In this document: one piece after another, positions 14,840-20,047 of the stretch
How positions within the stretch are numbered: the stretch's first letter is position 1
How the letters are laid out: the number at the start of each line of letters is the position of its first letter
IMG/VR virus record: IMGVR_UViG_3300044638_003436
Coordinates: 1-20,047 of that record
Source: a virus
Reading direction: 5' to 3' (one strand)
DNA: 20,047 nt
Made by a program: the position numbers and the translations under genes
The notes under the pieces: generated by a model
What the model was told of the DNA's origin: nothing
The model's database searches: none
The model's input: only the letters and a program-made list of their open reading frames with translations

Positions 14840-15529
14840 ATGAACAATTTTCACCTTTTAATGTTTTCTGATAAACTGTATGAAAAATTTAAAAATGATA
14901 CAGTTAAAGATTTGGCAAAATTTAAAATTTTTAACGATTTTCATATTTTTAATGAAATCGATTTATATAAAACAAAATTTTATTCAAAAAATAAACACAT
15001 TTTAGATCAAAAAAAAGGTTTTGGATATTGTTTATGGAAACCTTATTATATTTTAGAAATTTTAAATTTAATACCTGAAAATGAAACTTTAATCTATATG
15101 GATAGTGCTGATATTATTTTTAATCCGCCTCTGTTTATAGATTGCGTAACCGATGCAATAAATTCGCAAGATGCAATGTTTATTGGTGGTGGTTTTAAGC
15201 AAAGTCAATATACAAAGTATGATTGCTTTTATAAAATGAATTGTTTAGATGAAAAATATAGAAATCAAATTCAATTAGAAGCAGGAGTAGTTGCTTTTAA
15301 AAATACATCTAAAAATAAAGAATTTGTTAATAAATGGTTAGAATTTTGCAAAGATGAAAATATTGTAACTGATATGCCAAATGTTTATGGGAATAATTTT
15401 CCAGAGTTTATCGATCATAGATACGATCAGAGTGTACTAACAAATCTTTTTGTAGATTTTGATTGTAAAGAATTCGAAATGGGTTCTCCAATAAGAAATA
15501 CTTTTGCGTGTAATCACTTTAAGATATAA
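14840..15529 (+). CDS. Putative GT-A-like glycosyltransferase of an uncharacterised family
   Basis: A 229-aa protein that I do not assign to a numbered family. KKGFGYCLWKPYYILEIL at residues 58-75 and ETLIYMDSADIIFNPP at 82-97 follow a pattern recurrent in bacterial and viral polysaccharide proteins ('G-x-G-Y-x-x-W-K-P ... L-x-Y-x-D-x-G'). IYMDSAD is a DXD-like metal site. QLEAGVVAFKNTSKNKEFVNKW and EFIDHRYDQSVLTNL (a histidine-aspartate-glutamine motif) complete the same pattern. It is 23 bases downstream of the GT15 gene with an A/T-only leader and no ribosome-binding site. A sugar transferase role is likely from motif and neighbourhood; donor and acceptor are unknown. Confidence 0.65.
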   Translation: MNNFHLLMFSDKLYEKFKNDTVKDLAKFKIFNDFHIFNEIDLYKTKFYSKNKHILDQKKGFGYCLWKPYYILEILNLIPENETLIYMDSADIIFNPPLFIDCVTDAINSQDAMFIGGGFKQSQYTKYDCFYKMNCLDEKYRNQIQLEAGVVAFKNTSKNKEFVNKWLEFCKDENIVTDMPNVYGNNFPEFIDHRYDQSVLTNLFVDFDCKEFEMGSPIRNTFACNHFKI

Positions 15530-15535
15530 AATAAA

Positions 15536-16429
15536 ATGAAATACTTAGTAACTGGCGGTTGTGGATTTATTGGTTCTAATTTGGTTGATCGTCTTATAGC
15601 AGACGGCCACGAAGTAAATGTAATTGATAATCTTTCATCAGATGCTCATAACGAATTTTACTTCAATAAAAAAGCAAAATATAATCATCACTGCGTAACT
15701 GATTATGTCATGACAAGTGACATGTATAATCATGTTGATGTAGTGTTTCATCTGGCAGCAGAGGCGAGAATACAGAATTGCATAGAAGATCCTCTCAAGG
15801 CAATAGAAGTCAATGTTCTTGGCACGGGAACGGTTCTTCAGTTAGCACGAAAACACCGAGTAAAAAAAGTTCTTCTTTCGTCAACTTCCGCAATTTATGG
15901 TAATAGTGGAAAGAGCAATGAAGCAGCTCCACCAGATTGTCTAAATGCGTATTCTGTAACTAAACAAAATGCGGAAGAATTATGCAAATTGTATTCCAAA
16001 ATGCATGGTCTGGAAACACACATTTTTAGATATTTCAATGTCTTTGGAGAACGGCAACCAGTAAAGGGACAATATGCACCTGTAATTGGTATCTTTGGAA
16101 GACAGAAGGCAGCTGGAGAACCACTTACAATTGTCGGTGACGGAGAACAAAGAAGGGATTTTGTTCATGTTTCTGATGTGGTTGAAGCAAACATTCTTTT
16201 AGCCAACCACGATTATGGTGATACCAAGTTACTAACTAGAACATTAAATGTTGGAACCGGAAAAAATTATTCGGTAAACGAAATAGCAAAAATGGTTGGT
16301 GGACCAACCAAGTATTTGCCCCCAAGAGAGGGAGAAGCTAAATCAACTTTAGCAAATGTAGAACAAATAAACCATCTAGGATGGAAGCCAAAGATAGATG
16401 TGGAAATTTGGATCAAGAATAACACTTGA
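15536..16429 (+). CDS. NAD-dependent UDP-sugar 4-epimerase (GalE/WbpP-like)
   Basis: A 297-aa extended short-chain dehydrogenase. GGCGFIG at residues 7-13 is the NAD-binding loop, and VIDNLSS follows the second strand with its ribose-binding aspartate. FHLAAEARIQNCIEDP is the AA-x-x-x-V-type helix. SSTSAIYG with YSVTK (Y139, K143) forms the catalytic triad, and FRYFNVFGERQ and GDGEQRRDFVHVSDV bind the UDP-sugar. This set fits UDP-glucose or UDP-GlcNAc 4-epimerases, giving UDP-Gal or UDP-GalNAc. The chain is about 40 residues shorter than typical GalE. Base composition returns toward the core average, unlike the genes before it. It may supply donors for the galactosyl-type transferases upstream. 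Confidence 0.85.
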   Translation: MKYLVTGGCGFIGSNLVDRLIADGHEVNVIDNLSSDAHNEFYFNKKAKYNHHCVTDYVMTSDMYNHVDVVFHLAAEARIQNCIEDPLKAIEVNVLGTGTVLQLARKHRVKKVLLSSTSAIYGNSGKSNEAAPPDCLNAYSVTKQNAEELCKLYSKMHGLETHIFRYFNVFGERQPVKGQYAPVIGIFGRQKAAGEPLTIVGDGEQRRDFVHVSDVVEANILLANHDYGDTKLLTRTLNVGTGKNYSVNEIAKMVGGPTKYLPPREGEAKSTLANVEQINHLGWKPKIDVEIWIKNNT

Positions 16430-16453
16430 TTTTATCGCTCCAAAATGTAGAAT
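16426..16453 (+). promoter_or_regulatory. Sigma70-like promoter before the GT2-TPR gene
   Basis: TTGATT (16426-16431), a 16-base spacer and TAGAAT (16448-16453) repeat the arrangement found before gene 55, with the same -35 and the same spacing. The ATG is at 16463, so the leader would be only a few bases and carries no Shine-Dalgarno. TACAAT also occurs at 16457-16462. The -35 overlaps the epimerase stop codon. Confidence 0.42.
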
Positions 16454-16462
16454 AGATACAAT

Positions 16463-17680
16463 ATGAAACCAACAATTACACTATGCATGATCGTGAAGAA
16501 TGAAACTCACGTTATTCTTCGCTGTTTAGAATCTCTTTATAAGTATATCGACCGTTACGACATCACAGATACTGGTTCTACTGATGGGACTCAGGATATG
16601 ATTCGTAAGTTCTTTGCTGAGAAGAATATTCCAGGAGAAATTTATCAATCTGACTGGAAGGGATTCGGTAATCATGGTACGACCATTGGTTCTCGTACAG
16701 AGGCATTCCAGAATGCCAAAGGCAAGGCAGACTATGCTTGGGTCATAGACGCAGATGACTTCCTACACGGCGAATTGGTGCTACCAGAAAATGCAAGTGC
16801 AGATGCTTATACCTTGCAGTTCAAGAGAGGTGAATTTTCTTGGTGGAGAACACAGCTATTCAAGAACGATAGGGATTGGAAATACGTCGGAATTCTTCAC
16901 GAATATCCAGACTCTGAACCAAAGCCATACAAGATAGAAAAGCTATCTGGGAACTATTGCATAGAAGCTAGAACAGAAGGTGCAAGAAACGTAGGTATCG
17001 ATCCGAAGGAAAAGTATGCCAGAGATGCAGAAGTTCTAGAAAAGGCAATTTTAGAAGATCCGACAAATACAAGATATCATTTTTATCTTGCACAAAGCTA
17101 TTTTGATTCTTTCCAATTTGAAAAAGCTCTTGAGGCGTATAGAAAGAGATCTGAACTTGGTGGTTGGGAAGAAGAGATATTTTTCTCTATCTACAGAATG
17201 GCAATTTGTAAGGTCTTCCTACAACATCCTTGGAATGAAATCTATGACATGTTCATGAGATCATACGAAGCAAGACCAACAAGAGCAGAGCCACTGTATC
17301 AATTAGCAAGACTCTGTAGAATGAATGACAGGCCAAAGGCAGCATACATTTATGCGCGCATGGCATTGGAAATTCCAAGACCAGTAATGGACGATTTATT
17401 CGTAGAAGAAATTCCATACTCATGGGGCATTCTTGATGAATTGGGTGCAGTTGCCCACTCAGTAGGAAAATTCCACTTGGGAATGCAAATTTGCCATAAG
17501 CTTCTTTGCGAAAATAAATTTCCAGAAGAACATAGACAAAGAATTCAAAATAACTTCAATTCTTACAAGCAGATTGTAGCAAAGATTCAAGATGAAAGAG
17601 CTATAGCTGAAATGGTAGAGAAGCAAAAAGAAAAGGAAAAAAAGAAGATAAATAAAAAGAAGAAGAAAGCTAGAATATGA
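16463..17680 (+). CDS. GT2 glycosyltransferase fused to a TPR region
   Basis: A 405-aa protein. The N-terminal 180 residues are a GT2 domain: TITLCMIVKNETHVILRCLES (split at the N-E motif), ITDTGSTDGTQD, then VIDADDF with DADD at 96-99, and a WRTQLFKND ... GILHEYP segment typical of this subgroup. Residues about 185-330 form tetratricopeptide-like helices (TRYHFYLAQSYFDSFQFEKALEAYRKR is split over one repeat, and AEPLYQLARLCR another), which usually bind protein partners. The last 30 residues are a Lys/Glu helix ending INKKKKKARI. This GT2-TPR form is frequent in marine T4-like phages as I recall; its substrate is unknown. The TPR suggests a protein acceptor (inference). The stop overlaps the next ATG. 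Confidence 0.87.
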   Translation: MKPTITLCMIVKNETHVILRCLESLYKYIDRYDITDTGSTDGTQDMIRKFFAEKNIPGEIYQSDWKGFGNHGTTIGSRTEAFQNAKGKADYAWVIDADDFLHGELVLPENASADAYTLQFKRGEFSWWRTQLFKNDRDWKYVGILHEYPDSEPKPYKIEKLSGNYCIEARTEGARNVGIDPKEKYARDAEVLEKAILEDPTNTRYHFYLAQSYFDSFQFEKALEAYRKRSELGGWEEEIFFSIYRMAICKVFLQHPWNEIYDMFMRSYEARPTRAEPLYQLARLCRMNDRPKAAYIYARMALEIPRPVMDDLFVEEIPYSWGILDELGAVAHSVGKFHLGMQICHKLLCENKFPEEHRQRIQNNFNSYKQIVAKIQDERAIAEMVEKQKEKEKKKINKKKKKARI

Positions 17681-18105
17681 CTCCACAAAAAGATCTTGAA
17701 GGCATAAAGGGAAACAATTTTAATTTTCATGTAACTTATTACGATGAAAATGATGCTGCTATCTCTGCAACATTCGATAAAGTTACCTTTAGCGTTTTCA
17801 GAGCTTTACCGATGGATGAGCATACTCTAATAATTGCTGGTGTAACTGGAGTCACCTATTATGTTCCTACCGGAACTGGAGGATTGACTCACAATTCTTC
17901 AAGATCTTTTGTTTATAGAAATAAAGACGAAAATCTTGCCTCTCTAACTGGTGGAATTTATGTTAGCATAGATTCGGATATTATGGGAAGTATTCCTAGT
18001 GGAAGACATTTTTATTCTTTGGAAATTTTTAATGGCAACACTTTCTCAGATACATTGTTGAGAGGAAGATTTGAATTATCAAATGAAGATGGTGGTTTAC
18101 TATGA
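17677..18105 (+). CDS. Probable fibre or baseplate accessory protein, beta-rich
   Basis: A 142-aa protein of likely virion function. The opening LEGIKGNNFNFHVTYYDENDAAISA resembles the N-terminal immunoglobulin-like domain of BppU-type baseplate proteins ('G.d..f.v...d.dG...d'). GGIYVSIDSDIMGSIPSGRHFYSLEIF then reads like its closing strands. It is almost entirely beta with Gly/Ser turns and has no signal peptide or transmembrane segment. It starts with an ATGA overlap on the GT2-TPR gene and ends with an ATGA overlap on a small frame that precedes the fibre gene. Family identity is tentative. Confidence 0.6.
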   Translation: MTPQKDLEGIKGNNFNFHVTYYDENDAAISATFDKVTFSVFRALPMDEHTLIIAGVTGVTYYVPTGTGGLTHNSSRSFVYRNKDENLASLTGGIYVSIDSDIMGSIPSGRHFYSLEIFNGNTFSDTLLRGRFELSNEDGGLL

Positions 18106-18227
18106 AGTTAAAGATTAAAAAATTTTCAAAGATAGCCACCGATAGGCAAAAAACAAGAACAGTAAGAGGTATTGTTTCCAAAGTAAAGATTAAGAAAGAC
18201 TCTACTGTAGAAGTATATTACAGGTGA
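18102..18227 (+). CDS. Small basic peptide, 41 aa
   Basis: The frame MKLKIKKFSKIATDRQKTRT to VEVYYR starts within the stop of the preceding gene (ATGA) and ends three bases before the fibre ATG. About a third of its residues are Lys or Arg. The region VRGIVSKVKIKKDSTVEVYYR looks like two beta strands. No family is recognised. Spacing on both sides fits a translated gene, but it might also be just a coupling frame for the fibre. Confidence 0.5.
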   Translation: MKLKIKKFSKIATDRQKTRTVRGIVSKVKIKKDSTVEVYYR

Positions 18228-18230
18228 TAA

Positions 18231-20047
18231 ATGAAAAATAGTTTTGCGCCTGGAACAAAAATAGTATTAAAAAACAATATACAGGACCTTAAAAAGGGTT
18301 CTGTATATGAATGCGTTCCTACACAATGGTACGAAAAAGAATATAAATTAGGCGGATCAAAGAATTATTTTCTAAAAGATGAAACTGGAGAAATATTGCT
18401 TATCAAAAGCAATGACAGTTTGATTACAGAAAATTTTCAAACACTCCCAAAGATACAACAAAAATTTACTATTATACCATCAAAGTCTGCTCCTCTCAAT
18501 ATTTTTGAGGAACCAGAAACTGTAATAGAAGCTGCACCTAGTGTTGGATCTCCTGGAATGCAGGGTCCAGCGGGTCCAAGGGGGTTGCAGGGAATAAGAG
18601 GGGATCCAGGATCCGATGGTCTTCCAGGATCCGATGGCAAGGACGGTAAGGACGGCGAACCAGGTTCAATGGGTCCCGCTGGTCCAGTAGGTCCAGCTGG
18701 GCCAATGGGTCCCCGTGGAGTGCAAGGAGATAAGGGAGAACCTGGTTCTGCTGGCCCTAAAGGACCAAAGGGACCTAAAGGGGACAAGGGAGATAAAGGA
18801 GATGCAGGAGAACCAGGACCACAAGGCCCACAGGGGCTTAAAGGCGATGATGGTTTAGCTGGAGAAATAGGACCACAAGGCCCACAGGGGGATGTTGGTC
18901 CAGAGGGTCCACAAGGTCCTAGAGGACCACAAGGGTCGCAAGGAATACAAGGAGAACAGGGTCCTGAAGGATTGCAGGGTCCTAAAGGCGATAAGGGTGA
19001 TCAAGGAGACACTGGCCTTTTATCTGCTTCTTATCCTTTAGTTTATGATAAAAACAAAAAAAGCATTTCTGTCGATATAAAATTATTTGACGAAAAAATC
19101 TCAAAACTTACTTCAGATCCTCTTTTTGCCAGCGGAGGTAGCGGTTTAGGTGTAAGAAGTAAAGGAAGTATAGTAGTTAGAACTGGTGTGGGCGTAATAG
19201 ATTTCGGTGACAATCTAAATGTAACCAGAATAGGTTCTAATGTAAGAGTTGATGCTGTTGGTGGAGGAGGATCGGTTTCACAAGCGGTATTGACTGCAAA
19301 TGGATTTACTGGTGGAGTAACCTGGTCAGCAGGCTCTGGAATAGGTGTAACTTATTCTAACAATACTATAACCTATTCTAATACTGGAGTCCTATCAATT
19401 GCCGGAACAGACGGAATAACAGTTTCTCCATCAGGCGGAACTGGTAATGTTACTGTTTCTATTGATTCTGGTTATAAGTTATTAAGATCATTTCCCAATG
19501 TAACAGCTTTACAAGCATCTCCGAATCCAGAAGATGGTGATTTAGCCTGGGTTGTCAATAGCGGTGATGGTAATGGTGCATATTATTATTATACAACTGC
19601 AACTAATCCAGATGCTTGGGTAAAAATAACTTTATTGACAAATGGATTACTTGGAGATGTAAATTTAGATGGAACCGTAAATGGTGCAGATCTTGCCGTT
19701 CTTCTTGCTAATTGGGGATTGCTTGGCCAATCACCGGAATTACGTTTTGGTATTTCTGACGGAATAACAAACGCATTTAAAATTTTTGCTTATGGTTTTA
19801 CTGCTGGTAAAAAGTCTGATATACTTCAAATAGCAACTGAAAATGCTCTATCGACTGTAAACATCAATTCTTCAACTTTAGATATTGATGCTTTTACTAG
19901 CATAAGCGGAAATGGTTCTATTTCTCTTGAGCTTACGAATGGTGGATTACAATTTCCTGACGGAAGTATACAAAATTATGCTTGTATTTTCACCGAGGGT
20001 TTAACCGCACCAGCATCTTCAAACCCAGGTGATAGATGGTACAACAC
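18231..20047 (+). CDS. Collagen-like phage fibre protein, 3' end outside window
   Basis: An open frame of 605 codons to the window edge. Residues 1-105 are a non-repetitive head ([29 protein letters not shown]), possibly for attachment. Residues 106-264 are 53 perfect Gly-X-Y triplets, a collagen-like triple helix rich in GPQ, GPK, GDK and GEP, with charged KGD/KGE contacts that stabilise helices lacking hydroxyproline. After it come beta-rich Gly/Ser/Thr segments, a module with [17 protein letters not shown] and [16 protein letters not shown], a dockerin-like loop at 474-496, and a further segment ending in [13 protein letters not shown] and [13 protein letters not shown], a fibre motif. AGGTGA (18222-18227) precedes the ATG. 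Collagen-like repeats occur in many phage tail fibres; the receptor is unknown. Confidence 0.85.
   Translation, partial: MKNSFAPGTKIVLKNNIQDLKKGSVYECVPTQWYEKEYKLGGSKNYFLKDETGEILLIKSNDSLITENFQTLPKIQQKFTIIPSKSAPLNIFEEPETVIEAAPSVGSPGMQGPAGPRGLQGIRGDPGSDGLPGSDGKDGKDGEPGSMGPAGPVGPAGPMGPRGVQGDKGEPGSAGPKGPKGPKGDKGDKGDAGEPGPQGPQGLKGDDGLAGEIGPQGPQGDVGPEGPQGPRGPQGSQGIQGEQGPEGLQGPKGDKGDQGDTGLLSASYPLVYDKNKKSISVDIKLFDEKISKLTSDPLFASGGSGLGVRSKGSIVVRTGVGVIDFGDNLNVTRIGSNVRVDAVGGGGSVSQAVLTANGFTGGVTWSAGSGIGVTYSNNTITYSNTGVLSIAGTDGITVSPSGGTGNVTVSIDSGYKLLRSFPNVTALQASPNPEDGDLAWVVNSGDGNGAYYYYTTATNPDAWVKITLLTNGLLGDVNLDGTVNGADLAVLLANWGLLGQSPELRFGISDGITNAFKIFAYGFTAGKKSDILQIATENALSTVNINSSTLDIDAFTSISGNGSISLELTNGGLQFPDGSIQNYACIFTEGLTAPASSNPGDRWYN
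18546..19022 (+). repeat. 53 Gly-X-Y codon triplets
   Basis: Every ninth base starts a glycine codon without interruption. Nine triplets have Lys in the Y position (for example GPK three times in a row, then GDK twice) and two have Lys in X. A 22-base exact direct repeat lies within it, at 18815-18836 and 18869-18890, spaced by six triplets, showing recent internal duplication or slippage. Confidence 0.95.
19650..19718 (+). other. Dockerin-like EF-hand loop within the fibre gene
   Basis: These codons encode [20 protein letters not shown] followed by ANWG. The loop [12 protein letters not shown] satisfies the dockerin calcium pattern DxNxDGxxNxxD at every ligand position, and the [11 protein letters not shown] helix has the form common in bacterial dockerin-type repeats. 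Only one repeat is present, whereas cellulosomal dockerins have two. Confidence 0.75.

Noticed and set aside
18437-18787. A 116-codon frame on the minus strand rich in Gly and Pro
   Set aside because: It is the complement of the Gly-X-Y region; GGN/CCN codons read as Pro/Gly on the other strand, and no start signal supports it.
18546-19022. Regularly spaced short repeats that could suggest a CRISPR or tandem DNA repeat
   Set aside because: The period is nine bases set by Gly codons, the spacing follows the reading frame, and there are no conserved repeat/spacer units.

Overview
This window reads as a piece of a T4-like myovirus (a tailed phage with a T4-type replication module). All recognisable genes lie on the + strand, packed with ATGA/TAATG-type overlaps. 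There is no tRNA, rRNA, CRISPR array or insertion sequence, and no gene-free stretch longer than about 105 bases. The host cannot be named from the sequence. The order uvsW, Sm-like protein, 55, 47, 46, 45, 44, 62, regA resembles the core block of marine and freshwater T4-like phages more than that of T4 itself.

Region 1 (1-7890) is the conserved replication and transcription core. It holds the C-terminal part of the UvsW helicase, a small Sm-fold-like acidic protein, the late sigma factor gp55, the Mre11/Rad50-type nuclease pair gp47/gp46, the sliding clamp gp45, the clamp loader gp44/gp62 and the translational repressor RegA. Two accessory genes sit between 46 and 45: a 101-aa protein with a tail-fibre-type module and a 53-aa basic protein. 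DNA polymerase gene 43, which follows regA in T4, is absent here.

Region 2 (7890-17680) is a glycan-modification island beginning immediately after the regA stop. In order it carries a possible truncated glycosyltransferase, a GT25-like enzyme, a GT11 (alpha-1,2-fucosyltransferase type), a GT10 (alpha-1,3/4-fucosyltransferase type), a GT with a galactosyltransferase-like C-terminus, an FkbM-type methyltransferase, a GT2, a second GT25-like enzyme, a second SAM methyltransferase, a GT15 (the fungal Kre2/Mnt1 mannosyltransferase type), an unassigned GT-A-like protein, a UDP-sugar 4-epimerase and a GT2-TPR fusion. The stretch from about 7890 to 15530 is extremely AT-rich (hand-counted lines of 15-17% G+C, against 53% in the clamp gene) and mostly lacks clear Shine-Dalgarno sequences. 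This suggests acquisition or separate evolution. The epimerase and GT2-TPR genes return to about 38%.

Region 3 (17677-20047) is structural: a 142-aa protein resembling fibre or baseplate accessory proteins, a 41-aa basic peptide, and the start of a large fibre gene that runs off the window. That fibre has 53 uninterrupted Gly-X-Y triplets, a single dockerin-like calcium loop and a C-terminal fibre module.

Working model (inference): the island assembles a fucosylated, possibly mannosylated and O-methylated glycan. The acceptor may be the phage's own surface, including the neighbouring collagen-like fibre, but the host surface or the phage DNA remain alternatives. The best leads are the GT10+GT11 pair, the GT15 enzyme, the two GT25-like genes upstream of a collagen-like fibre, the dockerin loop in that fibre, and a promoter type (TTGATT-N16-TANAAT directly against the ATG) shared by gene 55 and the GT2-TPR gene.
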